Assembly: GCF_043290135.1 (NCBI RefSeq)
Contig: NC_134710.1
Coordinates: 202,238,692-202,302,691, forward strand
From: Rhipicephalus microplus
Lineage: Eukaryota; Arthropoda; Arachnida; Ixodida; Ixodidae
Direction of reading: 5' to 3'
Length of the DNA: 64,000 bases
Each line of letters begins with the position of its first letter. Position 1 is the stretch's first letter. The notes under the pieces are model-generated. The model worked only from the letters and a program-made list of their open reading frames with translations. It did no database searches and had not been told where the DNA came from. Positions 47,560-57,854 of this stretch are shown in pieces. The position numbers and the translations under genes are program-made.

Positions 47560-50500
47560 GACGTTCTTATCGACGGCCACAGTGTGACCGCTCTCGTCGA
47601 TACTGGAGCCGACTATTCTGTCATCAGTGGGTCGTTCGCCGCGAAGTTAAAGAAAGTTAGGACAGCTTGGAAAGGCCCTGAAATCCGCACAGCCGGAGGT
47701 AATCTCGTAACGCCTGCAGGAATCTGCACAGCGAGAGTCACCATTAACGGCCGTATTTATCCTACAGACTTCGTAGTCCTACAGCGTTGCTCGAGAGATG
47801 CCATCCTTGGCATGGACTTCTTATGCCTCCATGGTGCCGTCATCAACCTAAAAACAAAGTCGATAACGTTATCCACAGAAGAAGCACTACCGCTGCGCAC
47901 GCCGTCAGGACACCATGCCTTGAATGTGCTGGAAGAACAAGTCACCATTCCGCCTCGCTCAAGCGTCATTATTTTAGTCGGTGCTTCTAAATCACCTGAC
48001 TTGGAAGGCGTCGTTGAAGGCAGTCAGCATCTGTTGGTCATCCAAAATATTTGCATCGCAAGAGGAATAGCAGAGCTGCGGGGAGGCAAAGCAACGGTTA
48101 TGTTCACAAATTTCAGCAATGAGTACAAACATCTGAACAAAGGAACAACGGTGGCATACATCGAAGAAATTGTCGAAGCCACCAGTGCTTTCGCCCTCGC
48201 CGATTCTGCGGAACTTGCTCAGAGGAACCAAGCCCCTCCCATAGCTTTCGACGTCAATCCCAGACTTCCGAAAGATAAGCAAGAACAGCTCAAGGCCCTG
48301 CTCCTGCAATACGAAGATTGCTTTTCATCGTCATCGAAAATTCGGCAGACCCCAATCACGAAACATCGCATCATAACCGAAGAAAATTCCAGACCACGCC
48401 GTCAGAGTCCGTACAGGGTTTCGACGCGAGAACCTGAGGCCATGAAGAGACAAGTTGATGAACTGCTGCGGGATGACATTATCCAGCCATCCAAGAGTCC
48501 ATCGGCATCCCCCGTGGTGTTAGTGAAGAAAAAGAATGGGACCCTACGTTTCTGCGTCGATTATCGCCGCCTGAACAAAATCACAAGAAAGGACGTGTAT
48601 CCTCTCCCACGAATAGATGACGCACTTGATCGGCTACATGACGCCAAGTACTTTTCGTAATTGCACCTCAACACTGGCTACTGGAAAATCGAAGTCGACA
48701 AAAAAGACCGAGAGAAGACGGCGTTTATAACACCAGACGGCCTCTTCGAGTTTAAGGTGATGCCCTTCGGTCTTTGCTCAGCGCCTGCAACTTTTCAACG
48801 CGTTATGGATACAGTACTGGCAGGATTGAAGTGGCAGACTTGCCTTGTGTACTTGGACGACGTCGTCGTGTTTTCCTCGAGTTTCGACGAGCATCTTCGG
48901 CGCCTTGAAGCTGTACTTCAAGCCATCAAGACTTCCGGACTCACACTTAAGCCAGAAAAGTGCAGATTTGCGTATGAGGAGCTCTTGTTTCTGGGGCACG
49001 TTATCAGCACGTCTGGAGTTCGTCCCGATCCACGGAAAAGAGCCGCCATCGCCGACTTTCCGCCGCCCACTGACAAGAAGGCCGTGTGCCGATTTCTGGG
49101 CCTGTGCGCCTATTATAGGCGCTTCGTGAAAAACATCGCCCGCATCGCCGATCCTCTCACTAACCTTACCAAGGCCGACGTGGAGTTCAAGTGGGAAACG
49201 CCACAGGAACACGCTTTCCAGGAGCTTAAACATTGCCTCCAGACGCCTCCGTTACTTGCCCATTTTGACGAATTCGCCGAGACAAATACATACTGACGCA
49301 AGCAGCGTAGATCTTGGCGGCGTTCTTGTGCAGAGGGCTGACGGACTTGAAAGGGTTATTAGTTACGCCAGCCGATCGCTATCCAAAGCAGAAGCAAATT
49401 ATTCCACAACAGAAAAGGAGTGCCTCGCCATCATCTGGGCTACGTCGAAATTTTGCCCCTACCTCTACGGCAGGCCCTTCAAAGTTGTGAGCGACCACCA
49501 CACCTTGTGTTGGCTAGCCACCTTGAAGGACCCTTCAGGTCGCCTCACACGATGGAGCCTGAGACTTCAAGAATATGACATTACTGTCATTTACAAGTCC
49601 GGCAAAAAACACTCCGACGCCGACTGTCTCTCTCGTGCGCCTGTCGACCAACCGCTACCCGACGACCCGGATGACGACTACTTCTTGGGAACAATAACTA
49701 CCGACGACTTCGCTGAACGACAGCGGGCCGACTCGGAACTTAAGGCCATAATAGAATACCTCGAAGGCAGGACCGCCGAAGTCCCGAAGGTATTCAAGCA
49801 CGCACTTGCGTTGTTCTTTCCACGAAACGGTCTTCTACAAAAGAAAAACTTTTCACCGCATCGAGCTAAGTACCTCCTTGTGGTGCCTTAAGCTCTGCGA
49901 CCAGAACTCCTGCAGGCCCTGCACGACGATCCGACGGCAGGGCACCTCGGTGTTTCTCGCACGCTCGCGAGGATACAAGAAAAGTACTACTGGCCACGTC
50001 TTACCACCGACTTCACTCGTTATGGGAGGACATGCCGGGACTGTCAGCGACGCAAGACACTGCCGACAAGGCCAGCGGAACTTCTGCAGTCAATTGATCC
50101 ACCTTGCCGACCTTTCCAGCAGATTGGTATGGACCTACTGGGGCCGTTCCCGACGTCGGCTTTCGGAAACAAGTGAATCGTGGTAGCTACCGACTACCTC
50201 ACCCGCTACGCCGAGACAAAAGCCCTGCCAAAAGGCAGTGCATTCGAGGTAGCTAAGTTCTTCGTCGAAAATATCGTCTTACGTCACGGCGCCCCGGAGG
50301 TCCTTATCACCGACTGAGGAACGGCATTCACTGCCGACTTAACTCAAGCGATCTTGGCATACAGCCAAACAAACCACCACCGGACGACAGCGTACCACCC
50401 ACAGACCAACGGCCTCACCGAGCGGCTTAACAAGACGATCGCCGACATGCTGTCAGTGTACGTCGATGTCGAACACAAGACGTGGGACGCCATTCTTCCG

Positions 50501-50947
50501 TATGTTACCTTTGCATACAACACGGCGGTGCAGGAGACGACGCAGATATCTCCATACAAATTGGTCTACGGAAGGAGCCCGGCAACGACGCTCGATGCCA
50601 TGTTACCCAACGTCACCGACGAAGAAAACCTCGATGTGAGCGAGTACCTTCAACCCGCCGAAGAAGCCCGACAACTTGCGCGTCTCCGTATCAAGAATCA
50701 ACAGACGACCGACAGCCACCGTTACAATCTTCGACGACGCTTCGTGGAATACCAGCCCGGTGAACGTGTTTGGGTGTGGACGCCGATACGCCGACGTGGA
50801 CTAAGTGAAAAGCTTTTTCGACGGTACTTCGGACCGTACAGGGTGGTTCGACGTCTCGGCCCACTTGATTACGAGGTTGTCCCCGACGCATCACGAACTC
50901 TCAACGACGCTGATCGCGACCTGAAGTCGTCCATGTCGCACGCCTAA
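47560..50947 (+). pseudogene. Gypsy B pol
   Basis: The protease has [13 protein letters not shown] (about 47587) and ILGMDFL. RT has [20 protein letters not shown] (about 48505), a stop at 48658-48660 just before the GYWKIEVD block, MPFGLCSAPATF, and the catalytic YLDDVVVF (about 48850). One frameshift lies near 49260. RNase H has HTDASSVDLGG. The integrase has CRDCQRRK (about 50035), GMDLLGPF (about 50130), a mutated TD|stop|GTAFTA (50317-50319) and NGLTERLNKTIADM (about 50405). Further stops lie at 49889-49891 and 50173-50175. The tail includes PGERVWVWTPIRRRGLSEKL and ends at 50947. Confidence 0.9.
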
Positions 50948-51095
50948 AGCCGTTTCATGCGCGTTAACAAACTGAAACAGTGTTTTTTGTATTATTGTGG
51001 TATCGTAATTTATTCATTGTACTTTCTTGCATTATTGTTGTACCTTCATCTTTAGTTAAAGCATCGGGACGATGCCTTTTTTCAGAGGGAGGCAA

Positions 51096-51502
51096 TGCCA
51101 CATTCCATTTTCCAAGTTTTTGTTATCGTCCCAAAAGACCACACCAATCTCCGCGCAAACCGCGCCTGCAGTTTTCGAGAAGGTTCCGGACTGTAGTAGA
51201 TCATTTCGATAAGAACACGCCCACTGTGCGAACGGTACAGATTTGTCTGGAACATACGCCACCGCCAGCGATAACGCTAGAACATTCGACGGCAAGAGTA
51301 TAAATGCCGACGCGCTTCGCCGCTTGTCAGTGGTTGATCGAAGGCCGACGCTCCGTTCGCCGCTATCAGTGCGAGACTGCTATCTGTGCAAGACTGCTGC
51401 TGTAATTGGACTTTCCGTTTACCGGGCACAGGTTCGCCCAAATAAACAGTTAAATCCCAACACGAAGTCTGCTGTCTTCGGCCACGTCATGACACCATGA
51501 CA
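51096..51502 (+). repeat. 3' LTR of Gypsy B
   Basis: 407 bp, intact. It gives the reference for reconstructing the split 5' LTR. TATA box near 51299, AATAAA near 51440. Confidence 0.95.
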
Positions 51503-52061
51503 ATATTGTCGTTTTAGGCGTCGTCACACATTGAGCTTTCACTCTGACGTAAATTTTTATTTGACTTTAGTGTCCCATTAATGTGGCAACAGCAAGCTGA
51601 TTAGACCTTCTGTTCACGCATGTGGCATAATGATAAACTTGAAGAGCTCCACTTCTTGAAAAGTGTCTGCCCTGCATCAGGTAAGAACCTTTAGAGAATG
51701 TGCACTAAATAGCGGCAGCTTTTTCTTATTTGTGATAAGTAATCACTAGGCGCTTGCTTGCCTTCATGTATAAGCTACGTGTATACGTACACTAACCAAA
51801 TAAAGCCGCAGTCTCAGATATCCAGCGCCGCTCAGCCGCGTTCACAAGGCGCGCTTACCAGAGAAGCAATTCGGAGGCCACGTCGTCGGCTTCTTGTCCA
51901 GGGGCCTCTGGAGAAGCTTTGGGATGGCACAGAACCTGATGTAAGTCGTCTATGCCTATAGCATGCGCGCAATAAAGGTATGAAGTACTGGTGAGGCATT
52001 CGAACGTGGTTACAAGCTTACCGTAGAGTGGCGCGCACAGCGGGAGCAACAGAAGTCACTG
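51503..52061. other. Unassigned; one exon-like segment
   Basis: From about 51830 to 51940 an open, Arg-rich stretch ends at an excellent donor CCTGAT|GTAAGT, with AG acceptors upstream (about 51816 and 51826). It has no recognised domain. Nothing else is seen. Confidence 0.3.
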
Positions 52062-52274
52062 TCAGTGAAGTGCCCGCTGCACATGGTTGATGAAGGCGCG
52101 GTGCGGTTTTCTAAGCTTGACTATCCACCTCTTCTTTAGCTTTGGGTCTTTAGGGAAGTTGTGAAAGCGAGCGCGCTTTTCGGGGGCGGACGAACTATGC
52201 TGAGGCACAGAGCAGTACTTCACCAGTGGGCAGCACTCGCCGCGGCAAAAAGTGGCCGCAGTTCTGCGAACCAA
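52062..52274 (-). pseudogene. THAP-domain fragment
   Basis: Minus-strand reading gives YCSVPQHSSSAP followed by RARFHNFPKDPKLKKRW. This matches the N-terminal half of THAP DNA-binding zinc fingers (opening Cys pair, then FHNFPKD and a conserved Trp). The second Cys of the opening pair is His here. The frame ends before the closing C-x2-H, so the finger is incomplete. It could be a decayed THAP gene copy, a P-element-like relic or a broken exon. Confidence 0.55.
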
Positions 52275-52957
52275 AGCACTCTGGTTCTGAAATGAACGTC
52301 AAAACCAGATACCCACGGTTGACCAGCGTCGGTAGCCACCTTACACGAGATAACCAACTGAACTGCTTCTTTGTTGAGTTTTACCACGACAGTGGCTACT
52401 ACAAGGCACTCGGGTTACGTAGCAAATGAAAGCGCGGGAATTTCCGCTCTGATGTCATACAGGTGCTTTTCGCAGTGCCGCCATCGGTCGCATACCAGGC
52501 AAATAACGGCAAAGAAGAGCCTTGTCGATCTAGGTATAGGACGTGCAAAGGAGATAGTATTACAACCTAAGCCGGTCAAGGCGCACATTCTCGCCCCCGA
52601 TTACTACGTGATCTGAAGACCACGTTTCCGTAATTGCAGACTGGACAGTAAGCAGGTGATCGACCAGGAATATTTCAGCAGCCGCGTGGTACAACAGCTT
52701 GCTGGAAACAACAGCTTGCGGAACGAAATCGGTGGCAGAAGGGTGAGCGCTGTTTTGAGGCACGCCACCGACACGGTCCCGAAGGCGCCCCTGCTCTGAG
52801 ACTCGCCGCCAAGTACACCAGTCGTTTGCTAGCGTGTGTTTCTCAGCTCGCGACTGCTTCTGCGCAGATCTGATAGACGAGCGGACAAAATGAAAGTGAG
52901 TGAAGGCAAGGTTATGTACAGCATATAAATAGAGGCATTACATATCTGGCACTGGGG
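52275..52957. other. Unassigned
   Basis: No gene or element end recognised between the THAP fragment and the left LTR copy of element G. Confidence 0.4.
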
Positions 52958-53443
52958 CCGACAGCTTAGGGACCCGAAGAGCCGAGATGTCTTCTCTCGC
53001 ACGCATATGTCGGCTTCTCGCTGACGCATAGGTCAGCTGCTGGCGACGCGCCACTTGCCTTTTTTTATAGGCACTGGGTGGATCTTTGCGTCACCAACAT
53101 CCAACCAGAAGCGCCGCTGGCCATGATGCCGGAATCCTCCAATGGGGACCCGCCACTGGGCTGCGTCATGACCATCAAATCCGAAGCCGCTGCGCGCGAA
53201 TACACCCAAGGACGAGTGATGTTGCCATGCATTGCGTAAGACTTACCAGGCTGGAAGACACCGATTGCTTCATCGGGCTCGTGGGCCGAGGGAGCTCTCT
53301 GGGCGTTGCGTAAGACAGACCGGCGCCGCCGCTTGATGACGTCGTTGAGTTCATCGCGTCAGGCGGGCTCGATCGCTGGCCTTGACACAGATTGCATTTG
53401 CAGAGGCATTCGCGTTCGGTGTGGACTCCCAGGTGTAACAGCA
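52958..53443 (-). repeat. 3' LTR of element G (end eroded)
   Basis: Similar throughout to 55724-56268, with many substitutions and a few indels. Its outer (left) end fades near 52958, where the terminal TGTTAAG is absent. Confidence 0.75.
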
Positions 53444-54039
53444 CTCCACCACAAGACAATGCACCGGAAAGACGAGCAACTTCCACGTGGCTCGGATGTC
53501 GGGCGCGCTCGTTCGCCAGGTCCCTCCATGTTCACCTCCAGGGTCATGAGCAGGATGTAGCTCCAGCCTCAGTTCCGTGAACACATCCCATGCTTGAGGA
53601 CGGATCCCAGCTGCACTGGCTTGTCGGCAAAACTTGTCGACTAGCTTCGCTCGTCTCTCCTGACCATTTTTGGTTTTAGCACTTGTCGAAGGTTCTGCAA
53701 CTTGTCAAGAACAGTTCACACGACACAAGCAAGTGCCCTCGGTTACCCGACAGAACACTAGACAAAGTATAGTACAACGTATGCCTAGCTGCGTGTCTAT
53801 AAGAATTTCGTTCCCTCTACATCAAGAGGCACATGTGGGATACAAGACTTAAAATGAGAACTCAAATTTTAAACGTACAACAACGTAATGAAGTAGAATA
53901 CAACATAAAGTTGGGCCCATGAGATCACTCTGAACGAGAGCGCTCAGCTAAGGCCGTGAGGAGGAAAAAATTTTGCCCCGACTTGCCAACGAGAGACCGA
54001 AAGGTGGAGAAGGTACTAGCTAAAAGGCACCATACTATG

Positions 54040-54272
54040 ACTCTCAACTCCAGCATTTTAATGATCTCTTCTGTCATGATTTGCTTTTCCACAGGGGAAC
54101 ATCGATACGGCTTGCTACGGATTGGCTCCTCACAAGTTACCTCAATATCGTGTTCACTCACCGTCGTGTTTCCGGGACGGTCCGAAAACAAGTCTTTAAA
54201 CTCAAAAACAGTCCTTCTTAAGTCCTCCTTCTGGACTTTACTTAACCTAGGCTCCAGGTTCAACTGCTCCAA
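54040..54272 (-). pseudogene. Element G reverse transcriptase N-terminus
   Basis: The minus frame reads EFKDLFSDRPGNTTVSEHDI, then EEPIRSKPYRCSP and a KMLELRVI block. This is the segment directly before the RT fingers in Gypsy elements. After RVI the similarity stops and the remaining codons to 53925 are unrelated, a deletion junction. No YxDD box remains. Confidence 0.8.
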
Positions 54273-54332
54273 GATTACATCGGATCCCCTTTCGATTACG
54301 TCACTAGAAGTCAGAATTTATGCTCCTTCTTC

Positions 54333-54734
54333 CTACGAAGCATGCAAAGTCAGATTTACGACCACTTGACGTAGAACGTAGGGTTTTATCAAGTTTCTGT
54401 GGTAATATTTGTTCGGCCGTCTGCCTAATTTCACTTCATAATTTGTATCAGAAAGCTTCAATATTACTTTGGTGGGCCCTTCGCAATGAACCTCAAGCTT
54501 GTTCTTTTTGGACGACCACAGCAGCACTACCTCACTACCCACAATGAAGGTGAGTTTCTTTGAAAAGCCCTCTTTCCTTTCATTCTTTTCAGCGCGCACT
54601 GCCCTGCTATGCAACTTTCGGCGAGTATAATACTCCTCAGCTAACTCTGCTGCCTTGTTTAGCTGTACTTCACCAAGTGTGTCCTGCAGCCAAAGCTTGA
54701 CATCCTCCTCGATGCAGCGGTAGAATTCCTCCAA
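54333..54734 (-). pseudogene. Element G gag-integrase fusion remnant
   Basis: The first part (54734 to about 54560) is gag-like: LWLQDTLGEVQLNKAAELAE followed by YYTRRKLHSRAV. The second part (about 54550-54345) looks like an integrase C-terminal domain: VGSEVVLLWSSKKNKL, then KVILKLSDTNYEVKLGRRPN and NLIKPYV. The two have been fused by a deletion of the intervening protease and integrase core. The RT N-terminus follows about 70 bp downstream on the same strand. Confidence 0.7.
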
Positions 54735-54837
54735 TGCAATGCATTATACCACTTTATCGCGATCGTCATAAAGACCTTCGCTCTTGAGACATTCAATTAA
54801 ATTGGTTTTAAGACGAAACGCGAAGTCAACGTGTGAC

Positions 54838-55420
54838 TCATTGCTCTTTTTTGCGTACCAAAACTTTTGCCAGAACTTCCTCGGGTGACAGCTTATAACG
54901 TCTCAAGGGCACTTCTTTAACCTCATTATAGCTCTCGAACGCTTCCCTCGACAAACACGTTATCACGTCGGACACTTCGCCGGGAAAAGGAGCCAACTGG
55001 TTTTGCGCCCAAAGAGACCACTTCAAGGCATTTCGCTCATATACGTGTTAGAACTTGACGAAATACATCGCCATGTCCTCGCCTACTACGAACGGTGGCA
55101 GTTGGTCCCGGATTTTATGACCGCTGACCTGAACCGTCACAGAAGCTATGCTAGGCGCCTGCGAACATTGCAGGATTACCAATTTTATTCTTTTCAACTC
55201 GAGGTGCTCCTGTCTCTCGGCCTCCTCCCGCTCGCGACGTTCGCGCTTTTCTGCCTCCTCGCGGAGTGTTTGATACCCGCCTAGGATCATCGACTTCCTC
55301 AGCCGACACTCCTACATCTTTCATAATCTCAAGGATCAATTGCTTGCATTTCGCAAGGCCCAAAGTAAGGCCAAGTTCCTCACAAATTTCGAAGAGTTCC
55401 TTCACTTTAATGTTCTCCAT
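54838..55420 (-). pseudogene. Element G gag N-terminal region
   Basis: ATG at 55420 opens MENIKVKELFEICEELGLTL, a short helical, SAP-like leader typical of tick Gypsy gag proteins. The frame is lost after the charged Arg/Glu region at about 55200. At 55026-54838 a further gag piece reads YKLSPEEVLAKVLVRKKEQ in its C-terminal part. The pieces are in order but in different frames. Confidence 0.7.
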
Positions 55421-55723
55421 CGTTCACGCTAGCTTCTTGCTGTTTGCCCCTGTTAAGAATCTACGTGCCATACCCACTATAAATCTACTAGTAAGACACG
55501 CAACCAAGTTTAAAGCTGCCATGTTTACACCCTCCGCATTAACTTTGGTTTCAAAGCGCTCTGACTTGGCTTTAAACGATCAAAGCTCACTCCAATGCTT
55601 CACACAGCCCTTCTCTAAATTACTGCAACCCGTGCTAGATCAGTCTGGTGAACTGATGGAAAACATCAGGCACTCACCGCATGGATGTCGCTGATGCGGG
55701 CCAATGCCACAGCTGTCATCTAC

Positions 55724-56268
55724 TGTTAAGAAGGTGCGTTACGAAGGGCGCCACGAAACTTCCCGCTCACAAGGACTCCGGCCACGCCAACAGTGTGGAG
55801 ACTCGAAGCAACGAGATGTCTTCTCTCGCATGCATACGTCAGCTTCTCTATGACGCATAGGTCAACTGCTGGCGACGCGCCGCTTGGTTTTTTTATAGGT
55901 AACGGGTAGACCTTTGTGTCACCAACGCCCAACCAGAAGCCCCGCTGGCCGTGATGTCAGAATCCTCCAATGGGGAGCCGCCGCTGGGCTGCGTCATGAT
56001 CATCAAATCTGGACCGTTGCGCGGCGTTGCACCCAAGAACGAGTGATATTGCCATGCATTGGGTAAGATTCGCCAGACTGGAAGGTACCATGCTTCATCA
56101 GGCTCGTGGGCTGAGGGAGCTCGCTGTGCGTTGCGTAAGACAGACCGGCACCGCCGCTTACTGACGTCGTTGAGTTGATCGCGTCAGGCGGGCTTGATCG
56201 CTGGCTTTGACACAGATTGCCTTGGCAGAGGCATACACACTCAGTGTGAACTCCCAAGCATAATAGCA
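55724..56268 (-). repeat. 5' LTR of element G
   Basis: 545 bp. In minus sense it starts TGCTATTATGCTTGGGAG and ends CTTCTTAACA. It includes a T-rich GTTTTTTTATAGG stretch also kept in the other copy. Confidence 0.75.
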
Positions 56269-56353
56269 CTTAGCATCCCGCCATGACTCGATTATCAATG
56301 CGAGAGCATCTACATGCCTCATGAAGCGCATATTCTGGTGTTCATTGGGCGTT

Positions 56354-56356
<3 letters not shown>

Positions 56357-56404
<48 letters not shown>
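56357..56404. repeat. (TA)n tract
   Basis: Alternating TA; left flank of the second solo LTR. Confidence 0.95.
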
Positions 56405-56406
<2 letters not shown>

Positions 56407-56519
56407 TAACGAAGAGCGGCGCGGCAGCTGGGGGCCATGGGCTGCAGAGCGAGGAAGAAGAAGACAGAATAGAACAGCTTGCCCGACGAACGGATGTTGT
56501 GTCTGTCTCGCTTATTACA
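56405..56519. mobile_element. Solo LTR (115 bp) in (TA)n
   Basis: Shares GAAGAAGAAG(A/T)CAGAAT and GTCTCGCT(C/T)ATTACA with the solo LTR at 26843. Its first dinucleotide is TC rather than TG. ATAT lies on both sides. Confidence 0.7.

Positions 56520-56593
<74 letters not shown>
56520..56593. repeat. (TA)n tract
   Basis: Separates the solo LTR from a minus-strand tRNA-like repeat, of which it may be the tail. Confidence 0.9.
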
Positions 56594-56595
<2 letters not shown>

Positions 56596-56809
56596 GGAAG
56601 AAGTGTATGCCTAAGGGCTAGTTTTTCCTTTTTGGACACAATAATAATGAGACCTAACAGACAATATAGCCAACGAATGTATAGGGGAAGTTAATATAAC
56701 TAATGTAATGTAAATAAGAAGAAAGAAAAGTGGGTGAAAAGATAACTTGCCGTAAGCAGGAAACGAACCTACGACCTTCAAATAACGCGTTCGATTCTCT
56801 GCTCACGGC

Positions 56810-56811
<2 letters not shown>
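56594..56811 (-). repeat. tRNA-like repeat copy, reverse, D-arm deleted
   Basis: Reverse complement of the same family as the 462-bp satellite: tRNA-like head at about 56748-56809 (anticodon and T arms kept, D arm deleted), T-rich stretch, and the CCCTTA-type module next to (TA)n. Confidence 0.8.

Positions 56812-56898
<87 letters not shown>
56812..56898. repeat. (TA)n tract
   Basis: Left border of the hammerhead palindrome block. Confidence 0.95.
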
Positions 56899-56903
<5 letters not shown>

Positions 56904-56971
56904 AAGAAGGTGTCCTTCGATCCAGTTGAAAAATACCAAGAAGTGGAGGACGGGCAAAACGAAAACTTTTC

Positions 56972-57016
56972 ATTTTTCCTACGTTTCAACCGGGGACCAG
57001 CCTTCATCAGGGAAAA
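56972..57016 (-). ncRNA. Hammerhead ribozyme motif (minus strand)
   Basis: Minus-strand order: TTTTCC (stem I), CTGATGA (57010-57004), a stem II hairpin with a TCC loop, GAAAC, GTA, then GGAAAA (stem I partner; 56979-56974). Stem II uses two G-U wobbles and a bulged G. Layout is the same as for the plus copy. Confidence 0.6.
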
Positions 57017-57043
57017 CACGTTACAAAAAATTTTTGTAACGTG

Positions 57044-57088
57044 TTTTCCCTGATGAAGGCCGGTCCCCGGCTGAAACGTAGGAAAAAT
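57044..57088 (+). ncRNA. Hammerhead ribozyme motif (plus strand)
   Basis: CTGATGA at 57050-57056 is the conserved core. Stem II is 57057-57063 with 57067-57072, with one bulged G and loop TCC. GAAA is 57073-57076. Stem III would be only AC/GT (57076-57079), with the cleavage site predicted after A57080. Stem I pairs TTTTCC (57044-57049) with GGAAAA (57081-57086), 6 bp. This is the minimal type I layout reported for Penelope-like elements, which is thought to act as a dimer because stem III is so short. All conserved core bases are present. The assignment is by motif only. Confidence 0.65.
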
Positions 57089-57121
57089 AAAGTTTTCGTT
57101 TTGCCCGTCCTCCACTTCTTG

Positions 57122-57123
<2 letters not shown>

Positions 57124-57196
<73 letters not shown>
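57124..57196. repeat. (TA)n tract
   Basis: Right border of the palindrome block. Confidence 0.95.
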
Positions 57197-57198
<2 letters not shown>

Positions 57199-57353
57199 AG
57201 ATCTATCAGACAATAATGCCAAGGAATGTATAGAGGAAGCTATTAGAACAAAATGGAATGTAAATAAGAAGAAAGAAAAGAGAGTGAAAAAATAACCAGC
57301 CGTGAACAGGAATGGCACCTACGACCTTCGAATAACGCGTTCGATGCTCGAAC
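57197..57353 (-). repeat. tRNA-like repeat copy, reverse
   Basis: Reverse copy of the tRNA-derived family: T-rich body complement, then the T arm and anticodon arm complement at about 57306-57353. It abuts a forward copy head to head. Confidence 0.8.
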
Positions 57354-57585
57354 GCGTTATTCGCATCGAACGCGAGAGCATCGATTGCGTTATTTGAAGG
57401 TCGTAGGTGCGATTCCTGCTCACGGCTGGTTATTTTTTCCCTCTCTTTTCTTTCTTCTTATTTACATTCCATTTTGTTCTAATAACTTCCTCTATATATT
57501 CCTTGGCAATATTGTCTGTTAGACCTCATTAATATTGTGTCAAAACACGGAAAAACGAGCCCTTATGTACACACTTCTTTCCCTT
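57354..57585 (+). repeat. tRNA-like repeat copy, forward
   Basis: After a scrambled junction (57354-57385, several anticodon-stem repeats), the tRNA-like 3' half (57386-57425), T-rich body and terminal CCCTTA module (57532-57585) follow, then (TA)n. The last about 58 bp are an exact inverted match to 62947-63000. Confidence 0.8.
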
Positions 57586-57597
57586 ATATATATATAT

Positions 57598-57763
57598 TGC
57601 CACAAGGCAGTAGTGGGATTGGGACATAAAGCGGTAGAGGGTCCCTGGCTAAAAGAAAAGACTACGAAGTGGATAGAGACTGGTTCCAGCCCGCCAGTGC
57701 ACCAGGCATTGTCATTGCGTGTAATCGTTGTAAATATCTGTAAATATACGTTTTCTTGTAAGA
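57598..57763 (+). repeat. 5' LTR of Gypsy E
   Basis: 166 bp, TGCCACAAGGCAGTAG onward. It follows a short (TA) run. Confidence 0.9.
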
Positions 57764-57854
57764 TTATTGGTGGAGGTGCCGGGGTACGCCTACCTGGCTT
57801 TTCCGGCAAACCAACACGGAACTTCGGAGTGGTCGCCACCTTCATTTTTCTGCA

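Larger units (their letters stand above)
41763..51502 (+). mobile_element. Gypsy element B, 5' LTR split by element A
   Basis: The 3' LTR is 51096-51502 (407 bp). The 5' LTR is 41763-41793 plus 46191-46571. These sum to 412, or 407 after removing the 5-bp duplication made by element A, an exact length match. The LTRs differ at about 27 positions (about 6.6%). Outer flanks are ATAC and ATAT, a probable imperfect 4-bp duplication. The leader after the 5' LTR contains TGGTGGAGGTGCC (primer binding region), and a purine tract (CAGAGGGAGGCAA) precedes the 3' LTR. Confidence 0.95.
52958..56268 (-). mobile_element. Gypsy element G, gutted, Gmr1-type domain order
   Basis: Two direct copies of a long repeat, about 52958-53443 and 55724-56268, flank a short internal region with gag, integrase C-terminus and RT N-terminus on the minus strand, in that order. 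In most Gypsy elements RT precedes integrase; the reverse order defines the Gmr1 group. Large deletions removed most of integrase, RT and RNase H. Confidence 0.75.
56935..57123. repeat. Near-perfect palindrome, ~94-bp arms
   Basis: Arms 56935-57029 and 57031-57123 are inverted copies with few mismatches and one short indel, centred on an A at 57030 within AAAAAATTTTT. (TA)n lies on both sides. Each arm carries a hammerhead ribozyme core on its own strand. Confidence 0.92.
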
